Counted from the stretch's first letter, positions 1-5,650 are shown. The stretch: DNA of 9,222 nt from Arthrobacter sp. (GCA_025464545.1 JAODMA010000254.1:1-9222); one strand, 5' to 3'. A program made the numbers and translations. The notes: a model not told the origin generated them from the sequence alone.

Positions 1-20
1 ATGGACAGAAGGGCTCTGCT

Positions 21-815
21 ATGGATTGGATTATCTGGCTCATCGTCATCGTGGTGATTGTCGCCATTGTCTGGTGGCTGTTGAACCGCACTTCCCGTAG
101 CGGAGCGGGAACTTCGGGTACCGGGACAGAGACGGGTACGGTCGCCGGGACGGGGACGGGTGCCGACGCGTCGCCGCAGGCTCCGCCGGGCAGAAGCACC
201 CCCGACGGCAAGCTGTCCGGCGGCAGCGCCGCGGCATCGGCCGCCGCTGCCGGCACCACCGGCCTGCCCTCCGCCGCCGGGTTCAGCAACCTGGAGCCGG
301 AGGCCCGCACAACCGAGCCGGAGGAGTCCGCCGCCCGGTCATCCCCGGCGGAATGGGAAACCCAGTGGTCGGAAACCCCGCCAGCCGAGCCGCACGCCCC
401 CTCCCACCCTGAATCCGCGCACGGAGCGCACCCCGTCCAGGGCGAGCGCGCGACACCTGCGGCGGCGGCTGCTCCGACGGCGCAAAGCGCACCCGTGCAT
501 CACCCCGAATACACGCAAACACATGCCCCCACCCTTCCCGGCGCGGAATCAGCCGCGGCCGAGGCATTGGCCAGCCACGCGGCGGAACCGTCCGGCCACC
601 TCGCCCTGGACCAGCCCTACGGTGAGGGCTCGGCGGCGCCCGCGGCCGACGGCAGCGGTCCCGAGGGCTTTACCGTCAAGGGAAATGCCTCGGCGATGAC
701 CTATCACGACGAAAGCAGCCCGTCCTACGAGGAGACCGTGGCCGAGGTCTGGTTTGTGTCGATAGCCCACGCCGAAGCAGCGGGTTTCCGGCCGCCCCGC
801 CGGTCGCGGCTGTAG
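21..815 (+). CDS. Single-pass membrane protein with C-terminal sunset-like motif
   Basis: 264 residues. Residues 3-21 are a continuous run of I/V/W/L, a clear N-terminal transmembrane helix with almost nothing before it. NRTSRS follows, so the bulk probably faces one side of the membrane by a simple anchor. Residues about 26-215 are low-complexity Gly/Thr, then Ala/Pro/Ser/Glu, and look disordered. Residues 217-261 form a compact conserved-looking end: FTVKGNASAMTYH, then SPSYEETVAEVWF, then HAEAAGFRPP. This matches the VKGN..SM.YH...SP.Y..T.AEVWF....AEAAGF pattern at the C-termini of many actinobacterial proteins, which databases call the sunset domain (recalled, not searched). AGAAGGG at 7-13 is a ribosome site 7 bases before the ATG. 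The function is unknown. The next gene begins 53 bases later on the same strand, so co-transcription is possible but unproven. Confidence 0.85.
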   Translation: MDWIIWLIVIVVIVAIVWWLLNRTSRSGAGTSGTGTETGTVAGTGTGADASPQAPPGRSTPDGKLSGGSAAASAAAAGTTGLPSAAGFSNLEPEARTTEPEESAARSSPAEWETQWSETPPAEPHAPSHPESAHGAHPVQGERATPAAAAAPTAQSAPVHHPEYTQTHAPTLPGAESAAAEALASHAAEPSGHLALDQPYGEGSAAPAADGSGPEGFTVKGNASAMTYHDESSPSYEETVAEVWFVSIAHAEAAGFRPPRRSRL

Positions 816-868
816 GCGCCGGAACCGGGACCGGTGCGGAGCGCAAGGGCAAGGGGGCCAAAGCGATC

Positions 869-2026
869 ATGGCTGCGTGGCACACCCTAAGGTCCCCGGC
901 GGCCGCCGCCGCGATCCTGTTGTCCGCCTGTGCCCTTGCCGCCTCCACCCTTTCGGCCTGCACTGCGGGCGGAGACAGCGGACCGCCGCCCTACGTCCCG
1001 GCAGCCAGCACGCCGGCCGGCGGAAACTCGGCCGGCAACAGCTCCCCGTCTGCCCCTGCCGGCGCTCCCGCCGTCGCCGGCCGGATCGAGGCCGGGCTTC
1101 AGCTGCCGTGGTCCACGGTCTTCCTGCCCGATGGCACTGCCATCATTTCCGAACGCGACAGCGCCCTGCTGAAAACCGTCAGCGGCGGGTCCGGGACGGC
1201 CGGAACGCTGGGCAAGGTGCCCGACGTCGTTCCCGGCGGTGAGGGCGGGCTGCTGGGGCTGGCCCTCTCCCCGAATTTCACAGCCGATCGCTACCTCTAC
1301 GCCTACTTCACGGCCTCCCAAGACAACCGGATCGCCCGCCTGCGGATCGATCAGAGCGGCGGCGGGCTGCAACTCGGCGCCCCCGAAGTCATTTTCACCG
1401 GCATCCCGAAAGCCTCGACGCACAACGGCGGCAGGATCCGCTTCGGCCCGGACGGGTACCTCTATGTGGGGACCGGGGATTCGCAACGCCGTGAGCAGCC
1501 GCAGGATCCGAAGGCGCTGGGCGGCAAGATCCTGCGGCTCACCCCCGAGGGCCGGCCGGCGCCGGGAAACCCGTTCGGAGACAACCCGGTCTACAGCCTC
1601 GGGCACCGCAACGTCCAGGGGCTGGCCTGGGACAGTGCCGGGAGGCTGTGGTCCAGTGAATTCGGGCCCACCGTGGATGACGAGCTCAACCTGATTGTGC
1701 CCGGCGGCAACTACGGCTGGCCCGAGGTGACCGGCGCTCCAGGCCGTACCGGTTTCCTCGATGCCAAGGTCGTCTGGCCTTCGACAGCGGACTCCTCCCC
1801 CAGCGGGCTCGAAATAGTCGGTGGCACGGCGTACCTGGGAGCACTCCGCGGACAGCGGCTCTGGGCCGTGCCCCTCCGCGGAGACTCCGCCTCCGACCCT
1901 GTGGGCCATTTCACACGGACGTACGGCAGGATCCGCGACGTTTCGCTGGCTCCCGATGGCCACCTGTGGGTTCTCAGCAACAACCAAAACCCTGATTACG
2001 TGCTGGTTTTGGCCCTTACCGGCTGA
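869..2026 (+). CDS. PQQ-type glucose/sorbosone dehydrogenase family lipoprotein
   Basis: 385 residues, of the soluble PQQ-dependent sugar dehydrogenase family (GSDH, six-bladed beta-propeller), which oxidises aldose sugars outside the cytoplasm. Residues 1-30 are a lipoprotein signal: a hydrophobic stretch ending in LSAC with Cys31 as the likely lipidated residue. A second LSAC at Cys21 lies inside the hydrophobic core. A Ser/Pro/Gly linker runs to about residue 70, then the propeller. Visible family motifs are GEGGLLGLALSPNF (124-137), THNGGRIRFGPDGYLYVGTGDS (184-205, His185 as the family's catalytic base), LGGKILRL, YSLGHRNVQGL (242-252, cofactor-site His/Arg), EFGPTVDDELN (264-274) and NYGWPEV. 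The ATG follows AAGGGGG at 851-857, and its frame carries the signal peptide. Binding of PQQ is a family property; the substrate cannot be read from the sequence. Confidence 0.93.
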   Translation: MAAWHTLRSPAAAAAILLSACALAASTLSACTAGGDSGPPPYVPAASTPAGGNSAGNSSPSAPAGAPAVAGRIEAGLQLPWSTVFLPDGTAIISERDSALLKTVSGGSGTAGTLGKVPDVVPGGEGGLLGLALSPNFTADRYLYAYFTASQDNRIARLRIDQSGGGLQLGAPEVIFTGIPKASTHNGGRIRFGPDGYLYVGTGDSQRREQPQDPKALGGKILRLTPEGRPAPGNPFGDNPVYSLGHRNVQGLAWDSAGRLWSSEFGPTVDDELNLIVPGGNYGWPEVTGAPGRTGFLDAKVVWPSTADSSPSGLEIVGGTAYLGALRGQRLWAVPLRGDSASDPVGHFTRTYGRIRDVSLAPDGHLWVLSNNQNPDYVLVLALTG

Positions 2027-2051
2027 TGCCAGGCACGCCACCCCCGCCGAT

Positions 2052-2080
2052 TTCACACTCCTCCGAATCTCGTGTAGAGT
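2052..2080 (+). promoter_or_regulatory. Probable sigma-A promoter of tRNA-Lys
   Basis: TTCACA at 2052-2057 (five of six matches to the consensus -35) is followed after exactly 17 bases by TAGAGT at 2075-2080 (four of six to the -10). Transcription would begin near 2087 and give a leader of about 57 bases before the tRNA. A small stem TCGTTG/CAACGA (2087-2092 with 2100-2105) sits at the start of that leader. The promoter lies only 26 bases past the stop of the sugar dehydrogenase gene, and I see no T-rich terminator between them. Confidence 0.55.
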
Positions 2081-2143
2081 TTCATGTCGTTGCGGAGAAC
2101 AACGAGGGAAATAAAAAGCCCCCGGTGAACGAAAACAACAGCT

Positions 2144-2219
2144 GCACCTCTAGCTCAACTGGCAGAGCAATTGACTCTTAATCAATGGGTTCCGGGTTCG
2201 AGTCCCGGGGGGTGCACCA
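2144..2219 (+). tRNA. tRNA-Lys (anticodon CTT)
   Basis: Full cloverleaf. The acceptor arm GCACCTC (2144-2150) pairs with GGGGTGC (2209-2215), with one G-U pair. The anticodon stem ATTGA (2170-2174) pairs with TCAAT (2182-2186) around loop CTCTTAA, with anticodon CTT at 2177-2179. The T stem CCGGG/CCCGG encloses TTCGAGT. Discriminator A is at 2216, and CCA is encoded at 2217-2219. It decodes AAG, the preferred Lys codon in such a GC-rich genome. Confidence 0.98.
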
Positions 2220-2223
2220 ACAG

Positions 2224-2272
2224 AAACCCCGTCTTCAGTGGCCTAAGGCCGTGAAGGCGGGGTTTTGTTTTG
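2224..2272 (+). terminator. Intrinsic terminator after tRNA-Lys
   Basis: CCCCGTCTTCA (2227-2237) pairs with TGAAGGCGGGG (2252-2262) with one G-U pair, extended by AAA/TTT at the base. An inner GGCC-TAA-GGCC stem fills the loop. The run TTTTGTTTT follows directly. It begins 5 bases after the encoded CCA, so it ends the tRNA transcript. Confidence 0.9.
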
Positions 2273-2462
2273 TCCGCGACATCGCCATGAGCCCTCCTGG
2301 CCTGGATTTCACTGCCCACTGACTGCGGTCGCACGAAAGCTCGGAGACAGCAGCGGATCCGTCAGTCCTTCACTGGCGAAACCGCTCGGAGATGAGCCGA
2401 CGCTAAGTCTCACCCGGACCATGCCGGGATTCCGCAAAGCAACGTGAAACCGGAGCCACCGC

Positions 2463-2484
2463 CCTAGGTGTATTGACCTAGGCT
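2463..2484 (+). promoter_or_regulatory. Leaderless-type -10 box within a 7-bp inverted repeat
   Basis: TAGGCT at 2479-2484 resembles an actinobacterial -10 box and ends six bases before the GTG at 2491. Transcription would therefore start at or next to the start codon. There is no ribosome-binding sequence in front of the GTG, which agrees with a leaderless message. A perfect inverted repeat, CCTAGGT (2463-2469) and ACCTAGG (2476-2482) separated by GTATTG, covers the -10 box and could be an operator. No convincing -35 is visible. The palindrome is seen; regulation is inferred. Confidence 0.45.
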
Positions 2485-2490
2485 GGTGCG

Positions 2491-3027
2491 GTGACACCGT
2501 CGCCGATCCCCTTGCCCGCAGCTTCCGCCCAAGCCACCTGGTGGGAGATCCTCGCCGCCCTGGGCCCTCTCGCCGTACTCATCGCGGCGGTCATCGGTGC
2601 AGCGATCAGCTGGCGCACGCTACGGCAGCGAACCACCGCCGACGCCACCGCCCTGCAGCAAAAGTCCGACGCCGACGACCGTGCTGAATGGTGGAAGCGG
2701 ACACAATGGGCCCTGGACCACGCCCTAGGGGAGGATCAGGGTTCCAAGGCTCTTGGCCTGGCCGCCCTGGCGGTCCTGGCCCAAAGCGGGCTGGCCAGGG
2801 ACGAAGAGCTCGAGTTGCTCGATATCGCCTGGCAGTCCGTCGACGAAGCGGGCCGGGACCTCCGTAATCTGCCTTCGGCCCGCCCGGCCGCCGGGGCCGG
2901 CGGGTCGGCCGCGGCCCGGAATCGGCGGCTTGAAGCCGCGGCCGCCAGGTTGCGGGTCGTCCTCGATGGACGCCTGGAGCGCGTCACGCCGCCGGAAACG
3001 GCCGCCCTGGCCAAGGAGCACCCCTAG
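2491..3027 (+). CDS. Small single-pass membrane protein of unknown function
   Basis: 178 residues, not recognised as a named family. A short Pro/Ala-rich N-terminus leads into one transmembrane helix at about residues 19-40, then WRTLRQRTTADATALQQKSDAD, a charged helix that could be coiled coil. The motif EWWKRTQWALDHAL is at 66-79. Residues 82-125 look like helical repeats (KALGLAALAVLAQSGL, then EELELLDIAWQSVDEA). The C-terminal third is Ala/Arg-rich. The GTG start fits a leaderless promoter immediately upstream and has no Shine-Dalgarno. The cytoplasmic part looks like a helical interaction domain, but no enzymatic motif is visible. Its TAG stop overlaps the stop of a candidate small gene on the other strand. 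Confidence 0.75.
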   Translation: MTPSPIPLPAASAQATWWEILAALGPLAVLIAAVIGAAISWRTLRQRTTADATALQQKSDADDRAEWWKRTQWALDHALGEDQGSKALGLAALAVLAQSGLARDEELELLDIAWQSVDEAGRDLRNLPSARPAAGAGGSAAARNRRLEAAAARLRVVLDGRLERVTPPETAALAKEHP

Positions 3028-3194
3028 CGTCCCGGATTCTTGCCCGCGGTCGCTATGCCGGTTCGCCGGGCTGCCGGCCTGAGGCGCCCCGGGATCGGCA
3101 ACTCAAGCTGGATGGGACGGTCCCCGATCGGCTCGTCGAGCAGCTCGTTGATGGAGCGCTGCCCTTCCAGCTCCAGAGGCGTCCGCAAGTCCAT
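3024..3194 (-). CDS. Candidate 56-residue small protein
   Basis: An unrecognised short reading frame on the minus strand, from ATG at 3194 to TAG at 3024-3026. It begins MDLRTPLELEGQRSINELL and continues through DEPIGDRPIQLELPIPG to a basic, less ordered tail. Its third codon positions are mostly G or C, as in the neighbouring genes, and the first 40 residues have a balanced amphipathic composition unlike the Arg/Pro/Ser-rich shadow frames over the same bases. An in-frame TAG lies 12 bases upstream, so the ATG is the only reasonable start, with AGGG seven bases before it. It is convergent with the membrane protein gene, and the two stops overlap by 4 bases. The function is unknown. The call rests on composition and context only. 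Confidence 0.5.
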   Translation of the reverse strand: MDLRTPLELEGQRSINELLDEPIGDRPIQLELPIPGRLRPAARRTGIATAGKNPGR

Positions 3195-3309
3195 GAAACG
3201 ACCCTATCGGGGAGCGCCTCGCGCCCGAGACCGGACACGCGGAGGCCGCGCGGCGGACCCTGTCATCAATGAACGTTTGGCCGTTCTGGTTCCACATCGA
3301 TCAGGCGGT

Positions 3310-3347
3310 TATAGTAAGCCTACTGACGAATTTGTAATGATCGTCAG
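3310..3347 (+). promoter_or_regulatory. Promoter and leader with two inverted repeats for the SRPBCC gene
   Basis: TATAGT at 3310-3315 is a good -10 box; no clear -35 is seen at 16-18 bases upstream. AGTAAGCCTACT (3313-3324) is a 12-base near-palindrome with a single mismatched pair, overlapping the -10. CTGACGA (3323-3329) and TCGTCAG (3341-3347) are a perfect 7-bp inverted repeat with an 11-base, A/T-rich spacer. It could form a hairpin in the leader or be a dyad operator. The gene starts 29 bases further on, after AAGGAG at 3364-3369. Confidence 0.45.
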
Positions 3348-3376
3348 GTCATAGATCGACTCGAAGGAGAGACGTT

Positions 3377-4327
3377 GTGAGCACCAAGGTTGAAAAACGC
3401 ATCCTGGTTAACGTGCCCGTCAGCACGGCCTACAACCAGTGGACACAGTTCGAGGAGTTCCCGCATTTCATGGGCGGGGTGAAGAGCGTCAAGCAGCTCA
3501 GCGACGACCGCCTCGAGTGGGTAGCCGAGATCGCCGGCGTCAGGCGCCAGTGGGAGGCCAGGATCCTGGAGCAGACCCCGGACCGGAAGGTGGCCTGGGC
3601 GGCCACCTCAGGGGCCACCAACGCCGGCTCCGTTACCTTCGAGGATCTCGGCGGCGGGCAGACCTCCATCGTGCTGAGCCTCGAATATGAGCCCGAGGGC
3701 CTCGTGGAAACCGTTGGCGACAAACTCAACGTTGTCGAACGGCAGGCGGAAAAGGACCTCGAACGGTTCAAGACCTTCATCGAAGACGAGGGCTACGCCT
3801 CGGGAGCCTGGCGGGGAAAGGTGGGCGCTGAGGGATCGGCCGGCACGCCGGGAGTCGAGGACGCGACCGCCTCCCGTGGTGATTCCGGCAAGGCCGGAGT
3901 GTCCGCCAAACTTGCTGCCGGGGTCGGGGTGGCGGCCGCCGCAGCCGTCGGCGTGGCAGCCGCCGCCGGCGGCAAGGATTCCAGCGACACAAGCCGCGCC
4001 CAGGACACAAGCCGGACACAGGACACTGTGGAGGCAACCCGGGCGGGCACAGTCGGCTCGGAGCAGCTGCCGCCGACCGGTACCTCAGGAAGTGTCTTCC
4101 CTCCGGCCGGGACAGCGTCCGGCACCGGTGTCGGCACGGCCGAACCGCTCGCCGACCGCGCCGCCACGCATCCCTTCGACCAGACCAACGGCCTGGTGGA
4201 CGTGGAAGGGGATTCGGATGGAACCGCCGAATCCGACATCCGCAGCGCCGCCGAACGCGAAGAAAAGTCGGACAAGGGCCCCGGAACGATTCCGCCGAAC
4301 CTGGCGGCCGGAAACACCGGGCAGTAA
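3377..4327 (+). CDS. SRPBCC-domain (cyclase/dehydrase-like) protein with long disordered tail
   Basis: 316 residues. Residues 1-145 are an SRPBCC (START-like, polyketide cyclase/dehydrase) domain: VEKRILVNVPVSTAYNQW, FEEFPHFMGGVKSVKQL, WEARILEQTPDRKVAW, then a beta-rich section with TSIVLSLEYEPEG and a C-terminal helix (QAEKDLERFKTFIEDEG). The fold makes a cavity for hydrophobic ligands; the ligand here is unknown. Actinobacteria carry many stand-alone copies of this subtype, and I infer neither polyketide synthesis nor catalysis. From about residue 146 the chain is low complexity. It includes an Ala/Val/Gly stretch at 178-199 that is hydrophobic enough to be a weak membrane segment. A short repeat (DTSRAQDTSRTQDT, 210-217 region) and an acidic tail follow. 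The GTG start has AAGGAG seven bases upstream. Confidence 0.88.
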   Translation: MSTKVEKRILVNVPVSTAYNQWTQFEEFPHFMGGVKSVKQLSDDRLEWVAEIAGVRRQWEARILEQTPDRKVAWAATSGATNAGSVTFEDLGGGQTSIVLSLEYEPEGLVETVGDKLNVVERQAEKDLERFKTFIEDEGYASGAWRGKVGAEGSAGTPGVEDATASRGDSGKAGVSAKLAAGVGVAAAAAVGVAAAAGGKDSSDTSRAQDTSRTQDTVEATRAGTVGSEQLPPTGTSGSVFPPAGTASGTGVGTAEPLADRAATHPFDQTNGLVDVEGDSDGTAESDIRSAAEREEKSDKGPGTIPPNLAAGNTGQ

Positions 4328-4345
4328 AAGGCATCATAATCTGAT

Positions 4346-4411
4346 CCACGGGCGCCCTCCGCTCCCCCACGCTGCCGCAGGGCAGACGGGCGGCGGGGGG
4401 CGTTCCCGTGG
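4346..4411. terminator. Strong GC-rich hairpin in a convergent gap
   Basis: CCACGGG (4346-4352) pairs with CCCGTGG (4405-4411). The stem continues inwards for ten more pairs (4353-4362 with 4393-4402) past a two-base TT bulge, and a further CTGCC/GGCAG stem is possible in the loop. It starts 18 bases after the stop of the SRPBCC gene and lies between convergent genes. It is the likely transcription barrier, but there is no T-run on either strand, so intrinsic termination is uncertain. Confidence 0.5.
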
Positions 4412-4423
4412 GGGGCCGGGGAT

Positions 4424-4472
4424 GCTCACCGGCCCTGCACCGGCGGCGGGCCCTGCACCGGCGGCGGTGAGC
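4424..4472. repeat. Perfect 18-bp tandem duplication inside an inverted repeat
   Basis: GCCCTGCACCGGCGGCGG occurs twice head-to-tail at 4432-4449 and 4450-4467. The pair is bracketed by GCTCACCG (4424-4431) and CGGTGAGC (4465-4472), an 8-bp perfect inverted repeat. It is non-coding by my gene calls and lies just beyond the stop of the MarR gene, where it may fold as the end of that transcript. Confidence 0.8.
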
Positions 4473-4480
4473 TCAGTAGC

Positions 4481-4504
4481 GGCGCGGCGTCAGGCGCGGC
4501 GTCA
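4481..4504. repeat. Perfect 12-bp tandem duplication at the MarR stop codon
   Basis: GGCGCGGCGTCA occurs twice in succession at 4481-4492 and 4493-4504. Read on the minus strand, each copy begins with TGA. The second copy in minus-strand order repeats the stop codon in frame 12 bases downstream and gives the MarR gene a tandem stop. Confidence 0.8.
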
Positions 4505-4993
4505 GTGGATGCGGGTGGCCTCGACGGCAATGCCGGGATCAGCGCCCGTAACAATGGCCTTGGCATCGGGAGAGGAGATACGGGTGGCAAGCTCCCTGAC
4601 GACCGCTTGCAGCTCCTGCCGCAGCACGTCTGGGTCAATCGAGGCTGCGGCCAGCACGGAGCGCTCCATGTCAGCGGCAGCACTGACGGCTTCGCGCCCC
4701 CGGTCCGTCAGGGTGACCACGTGGCTGCGCCGGTCTGAGGTGCTGCGCTGCCTGGAGATGTGGCCGTGCGCTTCGAGGCGGCTGAGCGTCTTGCCCATTG
4801 TTTGTGCTTGGACACGAACCAGCTGAGCCAGTTGGGCCTGCGTCATAGGTCCGTTAACGGACAGCACTTCCATAGCAATGACCCCGGCGTGTGTCAGCCC
4901 GATGGCCCCCAGTTTTTCGTTCCAGGAGTGTTCAACGAGGCGTGCAGCCGTGGACAATAGGCGCCCAGTGGGCCAGCGATCCATATCAGGCAT
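4502..4993 (-). CDS. MarR-family transcriptional regulator
   Basis: 163 residues from ATG 4993. It has the MarR layout: an N-terminal dimerisation helix (WPTGRLLSTAARLVEHSW), GLTHAGVIAMEVLSVNGPMT, a recognition helix region TQAQLAQLVRVQAQTMGKTLSRLEAHGHI (51-79), and the wing STSDRRSHVVTLTDRG (84-99) with the DRR typical of DNA-binding wings. A C-terminal helix pair completes the dimer interface. The protein contains no cysteine, so it cannot sense peroxide by the thiol chemistry of OhrR. I prefer ATG 4993 to GTG 5035. TATACT ends seven bases before the ATG, which suggests a leaderless message, whereas the longer form adds 14 residues with no ribosome site. It is divergent from the peroxiredoxin gene 86 bases away, a common arrangement for a regulator and its target. 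The ligand is unknown. Confidence 0.9.
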   Translation of the reverse strand: MPDMDRWPTGRLLSTAARLVEHSWNEKLGAIGLTHAGVIAMEVLSVNGPMTQAQLAQLVRVQAQTMGKTLSRLEAHGHISRQRSTSDRRSHVVTLTDRGREAVSAAADMERSVLAAASIDPDVLRQELQAVVRELATRISSPDAKAIVTGADPGIAVEATRIH

Positions 4994-5006
4994 ACCACTG
5001 AGTATA
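4992..5006 (-). promoter_or_regulatory. Leaderless-type promoter of the MarR gene with small dyad
   Basis: On the minus strand TATACT (5006-5001) is a near-consensus -10 box, and the ATG follows after seven bases, so transcript and start codon would nearly coincide. The bases ATAC-N6-GTAT form a 14-base dyad across the -10 and the start codon. It is short, but well placed for autorepression by a MarR dimer. No convincing -35 was found. Autorepression is inference. Confidence 0.45.
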
Positions 5007-5042
5007 GCGAGCGCCGGATTCGTCGCCCGCACCACGGCTCAT

Positions 5043-5048
5043 TAGGCT
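5043..5048 (+). promoter_or_regulatory. Candidate -10 box for the peroxiredoxin gene
   Basis: TAGGCT at 5043-5048 matches a common actinobacterial -10 form and lies 31 bases before the TTG start, leaving room for a short leader that carries AAGGAG at 5067-5072. The -35 region is not recognisable, which would fit a promoter that depends on other control. It is about 50 bases from the divergent MarR start. Confidence 0.35.
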
Positions 5049-5079
5049 GGGTAACAACACCCCGCGAAGGAGAAATATC

Positions 5080-5553
5080 TTGCCTGAACGACTCATTCCC
5101 GGAGCCCCGGCTCCCGACTTCACCCTGAAGAATTCTGCCGCAGAAGACGTCAGCCTGCGGGATTTCCGGGGCCGGAGCACGGTGATTTACTTCTACCCGG
5201 CCGCATCCACCCCGGGCTGCACGAAGCAGGCCTGCGACTTCCGGGACTCCCTCGCGTCCCTGAAGCAGGCCGGCTACGAAGTGGTGGGCATCTCCCCCGA
5301 CCCCGTGGGCAAGCTTGCGCAGTTCGCCGCCGCCGAGGGCCTGAATTTCCCGCTGCTCTCCGACGCGGACCATGCTGTTGCCGAGGCCTACGCCGCCTGG
5401 GGAGAAAAAAAGAACTACGGCCGCAGCTACGAAGGGCTCATCCGGTCCACCGTCGTCGTCGACCCGGAGGGAAAGGTGACCGCGGCGCAATACAACGTGC
5501 GCGCCACCGGCCACGTTGCAAAGCTCCGCCGCGACCTGAAAGTGGACGCTTAG
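5080..5553 (+). CDS. bcp: Thioredoxin-dependent peroxiredoxin, Bcp/PrxQ type
   Basis: 157 residues, normal length for Bcp/PrxQ peroxiredoxins, which reduce H2O2 and organic hydroperoxides in the cytoplasm using thioredoxin. It begins with GAPAPDFTL and follows the thioredoxin-like fold. The active-site segment is YFYPAASTPGCTKQACDFRD. Cys47 (TPGC) is the peroxidatic cysteine and Cys52, five residues on, the resolving cysteine, so this is the atypical 2-Cys form. Thr44 and Arg122 (LIRSTVVVDPEGKV) complete the usual Pro/Thr/Cys/Arg site. LLSDADHAVAEAYAAWG is the typical middle section. The family's usual YPKDNTPGCT is here YPAASTPGCT. The start is TTG at 5080, supported by AAGGAG seven bases before it and by the alignment of the N-terminus. 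Control by the divergent MarR protein is likely but inferred. Confidence 0.95.
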   Translation: MPERLIPGAPAPDFTLKNSAAEDVSLRDFRGRSTVIYFYPAASTPGCTKQACDFRDSLASLKQAGYEVVGISPDPVGKLAQFAAAEGLNFPLLSDADHAVAEAYAAWGEKKNYGRSYEGLIRSTVVVDPEGKVTAAQYNVRATGHVAKLRRDLKVDA

Positions 5554-5592
5554 GCCCACCAGCCCGGCGTCATCCCGGCAGGACAGTCAAAA

Positions 5593-5600
5593 TGTACAAT
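5593..5600 (+). promoter_or_regulatory. Candidate extended -10 promoter of tRNA-Leu
   Basis: TACAAT at 5595-5600 preceded directly by TG is a close match to a -10 with a TG element. It lies about 50 bases before the tRNA and 40 after the peroxiredoxin stop. A good -35 is not seen at 16-18 bases upstream. With no terminator visible between 5553 and here, read-through from the peroxiredoxin gene is also possible. Confidence 0.5.
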
Positions 5601-5650
5601 GGAGGCTGGCATCCAGTCTCCGGGTCTTCGCACCAGGACGGCGGCGCCGC

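Noticed and set aside
813..869. Possible frameshift fusing the sunset-motif protein to the sugar dehydrogenase, since the latter's frame is open upstream of its ATG
   Set aside because: The first protein ends soon after its complete C-terminal motif, and the second begins with its own lipoprotein signal, so two separate proteins are the better reading.
887..2056. 389-codon open frame on the minus strand opposite the sugar dehydrogenase
   Set aside because: It mirrors the real gene codon for codon, as is common in GC-rich DNA. Its translation is Gly/Arg/Ala/Pro-rich without any family motif, while the plus strand has a full set of conserved motifs.
2265..2497. Short open frames on both strands between the tRNA-Lys terminator and the membrane protein gene
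   Set aside because: One starts inside the terminator, and both are about 60 codons with Ser/Pro/Arg-rich sequence and no ribosome site. I see no gene in 2273-2462.
3040..3354. Plus-strand 104-codon frame over the candidate small gene and the promoter of the SRPBCC gene
   Set aside because: Its translation is Ser/Arg-rich (SSSSSLMERCPSSSRG) and it would run through the promoter and both dyads. The minus-strand frame has the more protein-like composition.
3687..4826. 379-codon plus-strand frame across the SRPBCC tail, the intergenic repeats and the MarR gene
   Set aside because: The translation is Arg/Pro/Ser-rich, crosses a strong hairpin and runs antisense to a clear MarR gene. It is a shadow frame.
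4502..5035. Longer MarR start at GTG 5035
   Set aside because: It has no ribosome site and adds 14 residues outside the family's usual N-terminus. The TATACT box ends seven bases before ATG 4993, which fits a leaderless start there.
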